NCBI GenBank assembly: GCA_041392835.1
Contig: JAWKLF010000002.1
Coordinates: forward strand, 1-64,000
DNA from: OLB11 sp041392835
GTDB lineage: Bacteria > Bacteroidota > Bacteroidia > Chitinophagales > Chitinophagaceae
Length of the DNA: 64,000 bases
Direction: 5' to 3'
Made by a program: the position numbers and the translations under genes. The first letter of the stretch is position 1; each line of letters begins with the position of its first letter. The notes under the pieces are model-generated. The model did not search any database. It saw only the letters and a list, made by a program, of their open reading frames with translations, and was not told the DNA's origin. Of the stretch, positions 6,517 to 17,500 are shown piece after piece.

Positions 6517-8604
6517 TTACAAGAACCAAAGATTGTCTGTGCCAAACTCAGGTATGTAATGCTGTTTGAAGTGTGAAAATATTTCTGCTACCATTTCAGG
6601 GTAAGCAATTGTTACTGGTATATTTTGCTGGCTTACGCTTTTCCAATACATACGGCTGAATTGGTACACTTGGTCAATTAGCTTCTTTACAAGTTCATTG
6701 TCTTCTAACAACTCAAGGTGAGTAGAAGTGAGTTTAATTTTTACTGGAAAGTGATATTCCTTGTCTGCTACTGCACTATTTGGTTTGTATCGGGTGTTGT
6801 TGAATAAAAGATATTGCCTTTCTGCCATCCTAATATAAGTGCCACTGTAAGGCATATATTTATCTTTACTGGATGTATCAAATGCCAATAATTCTTTGCT
6901 TACTGTTTTATTGATGGTAACAACAATTATAGGAATTGGCAGATTTAAGCCATTGTAAAGCATATCCATTATAGGCTTTAACTCTCGCTGACTGATAACC
7001 TTGTAAAAGTGTATGACAATTCTTGATGCCTTTGGTTTGCTTTTGTGAAATGTTTCTACAGCTTCTCTAATTGAGCCAACTAATGCTGACAATTCTCTTT
7101 GCCCAAAACAAGAAAAATTTTTAAACCTGCCTGTATTGTCAAAACAGAAAGCAGAACCTATGAATTTAGTCTTATTTGTACGGCAATAGAAAGCTCCTAC
7201 ACCAATTATTAATTCATCATCAACATCTTTTACTAAACGCCAGGGAATGCCTCCCAATTTAGCTAATATGGCTGCCTGAATGTTTGGTAAGAAAAGAGAG
7301 AAAAACTGGTTTTGAACCAACTGCCGTGTTTCTTTATCCCACTTTCTGATGTTGTTTTTGTAGATTACCTGTGAGTAATAGCCTTCGTGCAAAAACATTT
7401 CTTTCATTCGGTAATAAATGCCTTTCTTGGTTTTGTCTGCATCATACTTTGGAATAGGTGAAATGTAAATTGCACAATACTTAGTGTTAGCTTCTTTTTT
7501 ACGGAGTTTTAGAACTTTGTAAATATCCTCTACAGGATGCAGTAAGCTATCAAAAACAATGTTCTGTGTTTCATCAATGAAGAATGGCTGATGAATAAAG
7601 TCTTGTAAATTAGGATGTGTTTTAAATCCGTTTTCAAAATATGATTTTACCAACTCATAATCGGGTTGGCTGTCTTTGTGATAAATAAAAAAGAATACAA
7701 CATTATTTGGTGCTGGCACTGGTTCGCAAGGACCATATTCCTTTAAATGAAGTTTTGGTGTATCGCCTGTATTTGTTCCAAATTGTAACTCATTTGAAAC
7801 AGATGTAAGGTTGTCAACCGTTGCAGTATAATTCTTTATATAACCATTTTCATCAATAGGCAGTATTGCCCTGAAAGTATCGTTGTTAAGATACTTTTCG
7901 TAAAACTCATTTATTGGTTTAAAATAACGTGGGTAACGGTTTTTGTTATCCGGCAATTCATAAGTAATACTGTATGTATTGTACAATTTATTGCCTATGA
8001 TTGGATAAATTTTATCTAAATGCAGTTTTTCTTTTGGGTCTAAATATTCCCATCCTCTCACTAAACCGTTGCTGTTTACCAAATGCAGGTTAGCCGTATT
8101 AAAACCTGGCATTTCTTTTAAACTTTTACTACCAACTCTTGAAGTGCCATCATAGGAAACAACTAATTCAAAACCTTCGGTTACATTGCAGTGATTTACT
8201 TTTAATGTGAATTTGTCATATAGATTGTAGCCGTTTCTTTTTTCTTCTGTATTCAAAAACCATACTTCAATATCATCGGTAAAATTGCGTTGCATAATGT
8301 GTGCAACACCATTTCGGAAATAGGTATAAACTAAATGTTTGAAGTAATGCAGTGCTAACTTTGGATGCATTTCAATGTCAATAGTTAATAGAAATGAATT
8401 TTCTTTTGGAGTGCCAAAGTCTGTGTAAATCCTTTTGTTTTCAAGGTATTCCAGATTGGACATTTTATCTCCTACCAATTCCTTTACTTCATCATCTAAA
8501 TACAAACCATAAAAGCCCTGCTGCTTGCCAATTGAAAATGGCAATGTAATTTCTTTTACAGGAGATTTGAATGGGATAATATTTAATTGAAGTGTTTGCT
8601 GCAT
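6517..8604 (-). CDS. Prokaryotic Argonaute with inactive PIWI domain (long-B type)
   Basis: A 695-residue protein with a MID-PIWI C-terminal half. The MID domain keeps the 5'-phosphate pocket pattern Y-K-Q-K: Y397, K401 (YYRMKEMFL), Q412 (SQVIY) and K449 in NIQAAILAKLGGIPWRL (441-457), the clearest Argonaute signature. The PIWI slicer residues are missing: IIGVGAF (466-472) has G where IIGID has the first Asp, and VIHFYKVIS (530-538) has Y where HRDG has the other. The protein ends in LWFL, as Argonautes end in hydrophobic residues. The N-terminal 300 residues show no clear PAZ. It is therefore a guide-binding, non-cutting pAgo of the long-B kind, which in known cases acts by activating partner effectors. 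It is 17 nt from the DUF499 gene upstream and about 26 nt from the GmrSD-like gene downstream. No Sir2, bAgaN or TM effector is adjacent. Confidence 0.88.
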   Translation of the reverse strand: MQQTLQLNIIPFKSPVKEITLPFSIGKQQGFYGLYLDDEVKELVGDKMSNLEYLENKRIYTDFGTPKENSFLLTIDIEMHPKLALHYFKHLVYTYFRNGVAHIMQRNFTDDIEVWFLNTEEKRNGYNLYDKFTLKVNHCNVTEGFELVVSYDGTSRVGSKSLKEMPGFNTANLHLVNSNGLVRGWEYLDPKEKLHLDKIYPIIGNKLYNTYSITYELPDNKNRYPRYFKPINEFYEKYLNNDTFRAILPIDENGYIKNYTATVDNLTSVSNELQFGTNTGDTPKLHLKEYGPCEPVPAPNNVVFFFIYHKDSQPDYELVKSYFENGFKTHPNLQDFIHQPFFIDETQNIVFDSLLHPVEDIYKVLKLRKKEANTKYCAIYISPIPKYDADKTKKGIYYRMKEMFLHEGYYSQVIYKNNIRKWDKETRQLVQNQFFSLFLPNIQAAILAKLGGIPWRLVKDVDDELIIGVGAFYCRTNKTKFIGSAFCFDNTGRFKNFSCFGQRELSALVGSIREAVETFHKSKPKASRIVIHFYKVISQRELKPIMDMLYNGLNLPIPIIVVTINKTVSKELLAFDTSSKDKYMPYSGTYIRMAERQYLLFNNTRYKPNSAVADKEYHFPVKIKLTSTHLELLEDNELVKKLIDQVYQFSRMYWKSVSQQNIPVTIAYPEMVAEIFSHFKQHYIPEFGTDNLWFL

Positions 8605-8621
8605 TCTTTTCTTTTTGGATT

Positions 8622-11399
8622 TTATATTTCTTCCTCAAAGTTTAACCCTAATTGTTTCGCTGCTTCTTTTGCCGACTTATACTGCTGTTTGCTTTCATCA
8701 ATTGGGCTACCTGTGTTGGATTTAATTTTAAAGTTTACCTCAATTTCAATCTTGTTGCCATTCATTGCAAAAGGCGTAATGAAGTAGTTGAACAATTCGG
8801 TATAGCGTTCTAAAGGAACATTGCCCGATATGGTAATTGATTTAAACTTCTTTGATGCTCCAGTATCATCTTTGCTGTCATTGCCTGTATTTACAGGCGG
8901 TTCGTTTACTTGTGAAACAGGTGTAACTACAGTATTGCTGTCATTTGATGGTGGTGTAGATGTTTGCTGTGGCTGTGGTTTTAAACTTTTATCCACTAAC
9001 CAATAGGTAATATCATTCACATCAAAAAACGGTACTGATTCCTGAAAGAAAAATCTTGTATAGTTTACACCATCACCAGTAGCAATACAATACTCTCCAT
9101 TTGTGCAATATTTCTGAATGCTTTTTGAAACTGCCTCTGCACCTGTAATCATTGGCTTATCATCAAAGCGAAGAAATGCTTCGTAAATGTCTTTTGCTTT
9201 AATGGCTTGTTCGGGTGTTGGCAATAAATTATTATTCTTCAACGTACTTAGCCCAACTGATTCCAACAACCATTCTTCTTCTTTGAGGGCTGCTATTACA
9301 TTGTTGTTTATCTGTGTTTCAAAGCTGTCTTTGAACTGCTTTAATACAATGGTTTCAATGCCATTCTTTACTGAATATTTAGCCACTAATGAGTATGCAG
9401 AAACTAAAGAAATATCGGTTTGCTTACTGGCTTCTTCAATTCTTCTTCTGATGTCGGTTTTCTGTTCTGTATTCAGTTGTGTGCTGTACTCTGAACTGAT
9501 TTTATGACAAGCCAAATAGTTTTTTACATCTTCCTGTAATTTGCCAATGCCCATTTCGGAACACAGCAAAAACAACATTGTATTTCTGTAAACTCTTTCG
9601 CTGTTACCTTTTTTTGTTGCCAACTTTTCAATGATTGGTTTGGTAGTACCATTCACTTCATTTGGATTGGCTAAGTATTTAGGACTTAAAATTATTAAGG
9701 TAGGTTTCATTTGTTCCGGTATATCTTCTGATGGATTTACCAATGTGTTGAACAATTGAATGCCTCTTGATTTTTCTGTAACTCGTTTTAATATTTCTGC
9801 TGTGATGTCGGGGTTTTTAATATCGCCTTTAGCCTGATTGATTAGGATGTTTACATTGGGTGTAGTATCAAACCAAAAACGCTTTTGTCCTGTGCTGCTG
9901 TAGTATAAATAATGTGCATTGCCTTCCATACGGTCTATTGCACCATTGATGTCGTTATGGTTGAAACCTTCAGGTTTTACCATACATAGTTTTATTTCAT
10001 CAATGCCTACTCCTTTGTTTTGCCCCTTGCTGCCAAATGTGCCTAACAAAACAGTTGCTGCAATACCTTGTGAAATATTGTACTTGCCCAACTCTTTCAC
10101 ATCGTTATCAATACGGAAAGCATTGGATGATGTGCCTGAAACATCTGCATTGATTACAGAATCCCAGCTTGCTCCATTGAGAATAGTAATTTGACTTGTG
10201 AGTGCTTCTACATTGGCTAACACCACATCAGATGTATGTATTAAATACTGGCTGCCTGTTAATGAATTTTGGCGTTTCCAAAGGTCCGAAACAATGGCTG
10301 CTAAAATTCTTAATACTCCTCTTGTTCTTTGAAAGAATGGATTGCTTGCCCAACGCAAACGGAACATATCAATAAGCTCAGGGTGGAAAGGATATGACTT
10401 TTTAAGTTTCTCCTTATACTCCGATTTTACTGCGTAAGGTGGTATTTCAGAAAATAAGGATTGGTATAAAACCGTGTAGGCAGATATTACTTTTTCTATT
10501 TCATCCGCACTTCCTAAATCCTCAAATAATCTTCTGCGTACTACTTCAAAAATCTCATCATCTTCTACAGGTTTCATATTTGCACCAACCCTTGTGATGC
10601 GATTTTCTAATGCGGTAAGAATTTGTGATGAAATAGGCGAAGCTGCCAACTCTTGAGCACTGGCAGGTAATGTAGCAATCAGCACACAATTATCTGTGCC
10701 TGTAACTGCCTCTGTTAGTTCCTGCATAAAACTAACTGTTTGGTCGCTAAGATTGCTTGCTTCTACTTTAACTGCTGATGCACTTACACAATAGTCTGCC
10801 AACTCATCAATCAGTATTAAACAGGGTTTGCATTGCTCCAACACTTTCTTGAATAAGCCTTTTGGTGCAATTTGCTTTTCATCGTTTACCCTTACCAATT
10901 CATAGGCTGCTGCACCACCCAACTGATAAGCTAACTCACCCCAAAGTGTTTTAATAGTTATGCCATCTACTTTTCTGCCTTGTGCCGGGTCGTTGGTGGT
11001 GTTGGTGAAAACTGCAATATGTGCTGTATCAAATTTTGGTTCACCTGTGGTTTGCAACAACTCTTTCGTGTATTCACTATTAGTTGCTTTTTTACCCCAC
11101 TTGGCTAAGTGGAATAAAGATATAAGTGTGTGTGTTTTACCACCACCAAAACCTGTTTGTAAACTGATAACACGGTTATCAGCATCTTGCCCACCATTAA
11201 GCCCTTGCACCACTCTTTTGGCAATGTTTTTTAAGCCTGCTGTGAAGTAGGTTTTCTGAAAAAACATTTCGGGACTGGTGTAAATTTCTCTGCCTGTGCC
11301 TGATGCTACTTCTGCCAGGTTAGCAGCAAAAATAGATTCATCCAAGTGTCCATCCTGAATGTCTTTGTGAGGCTTTACATTTTTAAACCAAGCTTGCAT
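8622..11399 (-). CDS. DUF499 P-loop ATPase
   Basis: A 925-residue AAA-type ATPase of the DUF499 family. Walker A is GFGGGKTHTL (83-92), in the usual context TGFGGGKTHTL preceded by a helix, and Walker B is CLILIDELADY (about 185-195). The C-terminus (after about 800) has a P/Q/S/T-rich linker, then a small domain beginning ITISGNVPLERY that resembles nucleic-acid or DUF499-associated folds. DUF499 proteins occur with DUF1156 methylases and SNF2-like helicases in defence loci. Its start is 18 nt past the methylase stop. Likely role is an NTP-driven sensor or assembly factor of the helicase-methylase complex; this role is inferred from family association. The gene is full length with no sign of decay. 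Confidence 0.92.
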   Translation of the reverse strand: MQAWFKNVKPHKDIQDGHLDESIFAANLAEVASGTGREIYTSPEMFFQKTYFTAGLKNIAKRVVQGLNGGQDADNRVISLQTGFGGGKTHTLISLFHLAKWGKKATNSEYTKELLQTTGEPKFDTAHIAVFTNTTNDPAQGRKVDGITIKTLWGELAYQLGGAAAYELVRVNDEKQIAPKGLFKKVLEQCKPCLILIDELADYCVSASAVKVEASNLSDQTVSFMQELTEAVTGTDNCVLIATLPASAQELAASPISSQILTALENRITRVGANMKPVEDDEIFEVVRRRLFEDLGSADEIEKVISAYTVLYQSLFSEIPPYAVKSEYKEKLKKSYPFHPELIDMFRLRWASNPFFQRTRGVLRILAAIVSDLWKRQNSLTGSQYLIHTSDVVLANVEALTSQITILNGASWDSVINADVSGTSSNAFRIDNDVKELGKYNISQGIAATVLLGTFGSKGQNKGVGIDEIKLCMVKPEGFNHNDINGAIDRMEGNAHYLYYSSTGQKRFWFDTTPNVNILINQAKGDIKNPDITAEILKRVTEKSRGIQLFNTLVNPSEDIPEQMKPTLIILSPKYLANPNEVNGTTKPIIEKLATKKGNSERVYRNTMLFLLCSEMGIGKLQEDVKNYLACHKISSEYSTQLNTEQKTDIRRRIEEASKQTDISLVSAYSLVAKYSVKNGIETIVLKQFKDSFETQINNNVIAALKEEEWLLESVGLSTLKNNNLLPTPEQAIKAKDIYEAFLRFDDKPMITGAEAVSKSIQKYCTNGEYCIATGDGVNYTRFFFQESVPFFDVNDITYWLVDKSLKPQPQQTSTPPSNDSNTVVTPVSQVNEPPVNTGNDSKDDTGASKKFKSITISGNVPLERYTELFNYFITPFAMNGNKIEIEVNFKIKSNTGSPIDESKQQYKSAKEAAKQLGLNFEEEI

Positions 11400-11417
11400 A
11401 TTGCTATTGATTAGTTG

Positions 11418-14400
11418 TTATGATTCAAATAAGTTTGTTTGTGTTGTTGTTGCTGTTTGAACGGTTTTGCTTTCCCGTATCAAACTGTCTTTATTGGTGA
11501 GCAAACCAATGGCTTGTTTGTGGTCTTCGCTGCCTTGTGGCAATACTTCGCAAAGCGAAGTGATTACCCTCCAAAAATTACTTTCGGGCTGGGCTGCAAC
11601 TTTACCAATGTATTGAAGCAATGCAGTACGGTTTGTGCCTTTGTACAAAGCCATTGCCCTATGCACCAAATCAATTAAAAAGTTGTTGGCTCTATCACCT
11701 ATGTTTTTATTCTCTTTTAAACGCTGCTCAAAGCCACCTAAGGTTTGCTTGTTGCCGTTTTTAATGAGAATATGCTCTGTAAATAATTCTGCTACATTGA
11801 TGCTTAACCCTACACGACTAAATTTGGCAGCATCATCAAATTCACTTTCGGCAAAGCCGTATAGCTGTAACCACCCTATATAGAACTTGGTAAAATCATC
11901 GCCATCAAAGCCTTTGAGCAAGGCATTAAATGCACTTTCTCTTGCCATTTCTAATAACTCGGCAACGGTTACTTCGCTGCCATCTGCTTTTTCTACTTTT
12001 TCATATTTGCCAAACTCACTTACTGCTTGCCCAAAGCAAGCTGTTAATAAATCTGCTCCTCTGAAACCTAAACTGTATAGTTCTTCAACTTCTTTAGCAA
12101 CAGTTTTTTCAATCGCTTTTTTCACTTCCTTATAATCCCCTAAACCGTTTTTCTGTGATGGCAAACAAGAAACGGTCACTGAAGATGAAAGATAAGCTTT
12201 GCCCTCTTTTAATCCACCAGTAACTTCTGTATCTACTGCCCAACTTCCTGTAATATTCATTCTTGCACCCAAAATAGAATTACACAGTGTTGTCCAGGCT
12301 TCGGTACTTTGATGGGCAAACATCACACTAACTATTTCTGTAGTTTGATGTTCTATTGCATCAAATATTTGTAAAAGTTTATCTTCAAAATGTTGCTTGG
12401 CTACTTCACGGTCACCTGAATGATTATGTTTTATAGCAGTGCATTCTTCTGATTTTGGAGTATTAGGTGTTGCGAAGTTTAAAGCAAACCTTCTACCAAC
12501 AGTACGTTTTAGCCAAACATAAAAGAAGTCAGATAAATCAGCATAAGCAATAGCATCATAATAGGGAGGGTCAGTAATAACTGCATTTAGGAACTTAGAA
12601 CTGAATTGTGACTTATCGCCACTGGCAGCATTTTGACAAATAGCAATATTAAAATTTGTTGATTCATTTTTTATGTAATCAAGGATCTGTTCAAGTTGAT
12701 TTATTGCACTACTGGTATATTGAGTAAATGGATTCATTTCAGGATAATCAAACACCATAGGAATCGCTTGTTTACCCATTATTTTTTCAACTGTATCTTG
12801 CTGAATATGCCAAGTATTGAAAGTTGTATATCTCATAGCAACTCTATCAATTAGCATTGCCAAATAAGTTGAAATTGCTTTTGCGTAATCATCATCAAAA
12901 CTATTTTCTATACCTAAATTGTTAAGGTTAGAAACTAATGAAAGCATTACCGCCATTTGACGGTCTGAAAACATTTCACCAAAGCTCTTGAAGCCCCAAA
13001 AAGGTATTTTTAAATTCTGTGAATCATTTTGTGGCATTAATTCATTTGGTCTTTCAAGCCTACCAATATTCTTAACAATTTCAATTTCCTCTGTGTTTGG
13101 CTTTCTGAAAACTTTACCATTTTTTGATTCCTCAATTACCGCTGCAAGAATTTCCTTTGTAGTCTTATCTACAAACTGTTTTTTGAGTTTCTTTACCTCT
13201 GTAATGCTACCACAAACAGGACATTTTAAATTTGCTCTTTCAATAAATGGTTCTCTCTCTGTCGTGCCTTTCTTTATTTCTAAAGTAATCTTATTGCCTT
13301 CAATTATCGGGTCAAAATAAACATACTCATTTGCTGATGCACTTCTTCGTTTTGAAAGATAAAATTGTCGTAAAAGAGGGACTTCTGCTTTACAAGTAGG
13401 GTTGCTACAATTACCAACCCGAACCCAATAATAAACTATAGGTTTAGAGCCGTTTTTTAAAGCTGGGAAAAGGTGTCCAATTTCTTTTTCGGTATCGGCT
13501 AATAATTTTTTTGCAAAGAACTCTACATCAAATTTTAAACGATTAGAAATTGTTACTGAACCTTCTTTGCCGTTATTAAAGAGTTTATTGTCATTAGGTA
13601 GTTTTTCGTATTCCTTAACACCATAGAGTTTAATAAATTCAGCCTTACTATAAGTAATGGATTTGCCAAACTTTTGAGGAAATTCTAAACTTCCTTTTTG
13701 AATAATGTGAGCAACAGGATTTATATCATTCCCGAAACTTTTGCAGCCCAACCTTGCAGCTTCTAAAGGTATTGCCCCACCACCAGCAAAGGGGTCAAAT
13801 ACTTTAGGCATATTGTTTAAGAAAGTATCAATTGCATTCTGAAGATTGTCTGAAAGTTCTTTACTTTTCTTTGTTTCTATGTGCCTGTCGGGCAAATTGT
13901 ATAAGGCTTGTTCAGCAGCCTTTATAGCATCGTATTTTTGATTGTACTCCGCTAACAATTGAGAAACTGGAGCACCACTCTTAGCATTGTGAGCAACCCA
14001 AATTAACTTTCTTGCCTTTGAAAGTATTAACTCATTGTCTTTATTCTCCCACTTAATTAAGCTAAAATCACTTATTAATTTTGCTGTTGGTGTTGCCTTA
14101 CCTGCTCTCTCGTTTACTGCATATTCATTAGAGAATTTGCCAATAAACATCATCAATCTATTACGATTGTTGTCAGTCATTTTATCAATTGCAGCAGTAT
14201 AAGGAATATCTTCATAAGGCTTGTAAGCATCAGGTGGTAAGCCACTTTCATTTAAAGGTTTTTTAGCACTGCCTAATAATATTTCAACTGCTTCTTTAAA
14301 TTGTTGCGGACAATTTTCATCTAATGGGTCAGGCACTAAGCTGGCAAATACCACAGCACGGCAAACAGGCAAGGGTCTTCTTGCCCACCACAAATGCAAG

Positions 14401-14501
14401 GTAGAGATATGACCGCTTCTAATGGATTTATCCCTTACGCTTTCAGCCGATATTTCTTTTATCGGCATTGCTACTTCTATTAATTTTTTTGCTTGTGCCA
14501 T
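11418..14501 (-). CDS. DUF1156 DNA methylase (N6A/N4C type)
   Basis: A 1027-residue DNA methyltransferase. The DUF1156 N-terminus has HLWWARRPL (about 36-44) and VVFASLVPDP. SAM-binding motif I is FDPFAGGGAIPLEAARLG (235-252) and the catalytic motif is DPPYYDAIAY (644-653), so the target is an exocyclic amino group (N6-adenine or N4-cytosine). Between them lies a zinc-ribbon-like set, C365, C370, C427 and C430. Its start overlaps the helicase stop by one base (TAATG), which implies coupled translation. In systems of this type the methylase marks self DNA while helicase and ATPase act on unmarked DNA. Length is usual for the family (about 900-1050). No restriction domain is fused to it. Confidence 0.93.
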   Translation of the reverse strand: MAQAKKLIEVAMPIKEISAESVRDKSIRSGHISTLHLWWARRPLPVCRAVVFASLVPDPLDENCPQQFKEAVEILLGSAKKPLNESGLPPDAYKPYEDIPYTAAIDKMTDNNRNRLMMFIGKFSNEYAVNERAGKATPTAKLISDFSLIKWENKDNELILSKARKLIWVAHNAKSGAPVSQLLAEYNQKYDAIKAAEQALYNLPDRHIETKKSKELSDNLQNAIDTFLNNMPKVFDPFAGGGAIPLEAARLGCKSFGNDINPVAHIIQKGSLEFPQKFGKSITYSKAEFIKLYGVKEYEKLPNDNKLFNNGKEGSVTISNRLKFDVEFFAKKLLADTEKEIGHLFPALKNGSKPIVYYWVRVGNCSNPTCKAEVPLLRQFYLSKRRSASANEYVYFDPIIEGNKITLEIKKGTTEREPFIERANLKCPVCGSITEVKKLKKQFVDKTTKEILAAVIEESKNGKVFRKPNTEEIEIVKNIGRLERPNELMPQNDSQNLKIPFWGFKSFGEMFSDRQMAVMLSLVSNLNNLGIENSFDDDYAKAISTYLAMLIDRVAMRYTTFNTWHIQQDTVEKIMGKQAIPMVFDYPEMNPFTQYTSSAINQLEQILDYIKNESTNFNIAICQNAASGDKSQFSSKFLNAVITDPPYYDAIAYADLSDFFYVWLKRTVGRRFALNFATPNTPKSEECTAIKHNHSGDREVAKQHFEDKLLQIFDAIEHQTTEIVSVMFAHQSTEAWTTLCNSILGARMNITGSWAVDTEVTGGLKEGKAYLSSSVTVSCLPSQKNGLGDYKEVKKAIEKTVAKEVEELYSLGFRGADLLTACFGQAVSEFGKYEKVEKADGSEVTVAELLEMARESAFNALLKGFDGDDFTKFYIGWLQLYGFAESEFDDAAKFSRVGLSINVAELFTEHILIKNGNKQTLGGFEQRLKENKNIGDRANNFLIDLVHRAMALYKGTNRTALLQYIGKVAAQPESNFWRVITSLCEVLPQGSEDHKQAIGLLTNKDSLIRESKTVQTATTTQTNLFES

Positions 14502-17500
14502 TATGCGTTAATCTTTTGTTTCCATTCTGCCATCGGCAAAAAGTATTGCACTCCTTTTGTTTTCAATTCAAATTTTAAAGCCTTTGCAGGGTTTTGTATG
14601 CGGTACAGTTCAGGCTTGGTTTTGCAATTCATTACAATGTATAACCAAGCTGCATCGCCTAATTGTGCCAAACGGTTCATTTCATTTTCACTCAGCATTA
14701 CGCTGCCATCACCTGCACTTCTGCCTTTTACTTCAATGTAGCGTTTTAATTCTTCGGGGCTTATGCTTCGTATATCGTAGCCTTCATTATTGGCACTTAC
14801 ATCCTGTGGTTTCCAACCTACACTGGTTTCATAATCCATTGCGGTTTGCATTGCTATGGCTTCGGCTTCATCATCTCGGCTCATACCGTAATGCCCTACA
14901 TACTCTACCTGTGTTAATGGCACTACATAAGCACAGCCTAAAACTTCGGGTGCTTTGGGGTTTAGTTGGCTCATTAGTTCTAAACTCTCCAAACGGCTTT
15001 GCTTTTTGTTTATCAGCTCATTGATGCGTTCCTGCTTTTTTACTATTTTTTCCTGCACACGGCTATCGCCCAACAACACTTTGCTTTGCAGTTCTTGTAT
15101 CTGTATTTGCAAATCCATTATTACTTGCGTAAAGGCAGATTCCAAATACACTTTTCTATCGGCAGCATCTTTACTTACGTGGGCTTTGGTATCTTCAAAC
15201 TGCTGTGCAGTAATTTGCTCAAAACTCCATTCTATTACCTCACTGGTATTAACTACCGCAGGTGGTTCAATTGGCTTTGTAAATTCGGTAGGCGTATGCA
15301 AGTCAATAAACTTGGCAGGTGAGGTGATTTTAAATTCTCCGTTTTTGGTTTGATAAACCATTACCAACCTTTCATCTGCTATGCTATCATCTTTTTTGCT
15401 TGGTCGGTTATCTACAATTTGGCTCTTTACAAAAAAGGCAAAGTAGTCTTCCTTATCATCAGGCGAAATAAGCACTGTGCCTTTAAGCATATCTTCACGG
15501 TACTGGTTGCGAACTACTTTTACCAAACTATCAAACACAGGATTACCCGGATTGATGTAATGCACTTTGCCTAAGTCGCCCACACTTTGATAATCTAAAA
15601 ATATCTGTTTGTCAAAACAGAACTGAATGGATTTGATGGCATCAAAGTAAATTTTGTAAGTGTCTTTTAATTCGGCAATAACTGGTTCGGGCATTTTATC
15701 AATGCGGAAAATAGATTGCCTTAACTCGGTAAAAGCACCACCTAAATTTTGAAATGCTTTTTCAAAGAATAAACGAATGTAGATAGGCTGTAAACGCTTT
15801 TCGTCTGAGTTTTCTTTTAGTGTTCTGGCATCTTTATAATCAACTGTGCTGTGGGCTAATTTGTCTTTTTGCTCGTTTATTTTTTCGGTGAATTTGAGTT
15901 TTAATACTTCATCATCCTGCGATAAGAATTTATCTAACTCGGTTTCTTTACCATTGAAAACGGAATTGATAATGTCATCTAATCCTACTCCCTCTAATAC
16001 ATCCTGTATTACATCATAAACCCTGTCATCACCCATTCCATTACGGATAATATCCAACTTCAGCAATAAGCGTTCTAACACTTTACCTTCTTTAGTATTG
16101 CTAGCCACCATATTAAATACCAACACATCTTGCTTTTGTCCGTAACGGTGTATTCTACCCATACGCTGCTCTAAACGGTTAGGGTTCCAAGGAATATCCC
16201 AGTTGATAAGCAAACGGCAAAACTGCAAGTTGATACCTTCACCTGCTGCATCGGTAGCAATCAGAATTTGTGTATCAGGTTTTGCAAATGCCCATTGTGC
16301 TTCTCTGCGTTCATCCACCAATTTACCACCGTGAATGGTTGCTACTTTGTAACCACCACTTTTGGTGAGGCGTTCTTCCAAGTATAATAAAGTGTCTTTG
16401 TGTTCGGTGAAGATTACCAACTTTTCACCGTTCTCTAATACACCATTTGATTTGAGTAATTCTTGTAACTCCTGAAATTTCTTTTCTTCCTGCTTACGGT
16501 TGTAAAGCGATTGTGCCATTTCAAACAACTTCTTTACATCGGCTGCCTCTTGCTGAATTTCCTGTAAACTTTTGGCAGTGGTAAAGAGTTTGAATTTTCG
16601 TGGGTCGGATAAAATGTTTTCTAAAGATTCTCTTTCATCGTCTTCCAGTTCTTCATACTCTTCAATATTATCTACATCAAAGCCCTCTAATTTGTGCCTT
16701 TGACTCCATAGGTTTGGATTCTTGTTTACTTCATCTACAATGCCCTGTAAAGCCTTCCATCTGCGTTCTAACGTGTTTTTAATGGCAAAGATGGAACTTA
16801 CCAACCTGCGTTGCATTACGGTTAATGCCAATGAAACGTGGATGTTTTTTGTTTCGGATGCTTCTTCCTTTTTCTTGGTTAAATATTTTGTTACTGCATC
16901 GTATAACTCTTTTTCTTCGGGTGTAAGCTGGTAGGCAACTGTTTTAGTATATCGGTCTTTAAACAAGGGTTTGCCTTGCCAATCTTTCATATCCTCTTTT
17001 AACCTGCGAATGAAAAATTTATTGATGCCGTTGTGTTCTAACTCTTTTATTCGGGTAGAGGCAATTTCATCAGTAGCAAAAATATCTTCATCCAAAAGCT
17101 GCAACAGCTTTTTGAATGTATCTGTTCTGCCCCTGTGTGGTGTTGCTGTAAGCAACAAAATATGTTCGCATTGCTGTGATAATACTTCTGCTGCTTTATA
17201 GCGTTGTGATAAGTATTGTTTAGTTCCGTAATCGTAGGCGGATAGTTTATGGCACTCATCAAATATTATCAAGTCCCAATGAGAATTGCTTGCCACATTC
17301 AATACATCTTCTCGTGAAATGAAATCTATTGAAGTAACAATACGCTGTGCTGTATGAAATACATTCGGGTCGGAAGAAAACAAAGCTCTGTTTACTAAAG
17401 TGAAAGGGATATTGAATTTTACTCCCATTTCATCTTCCTGCCATTGCTTGGTAAGACCACCCGGTGTGATGATTAAAATTCTTTCAGCAAGCCCTCTCAT

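Noticed and set aside
6517..8604. The Argonaute as PIWI-RE
   Set aside because: PIWI-RE lacks the KLGGIPW-type MID signature in this form and goes with DinG-type helicases; neither fits.
14557..15574. Several plus-strand frames inside the helicase gene
   Set aside because: They are mirror frames of the well-supported helicase; low-complexity products rich in L, C and H.
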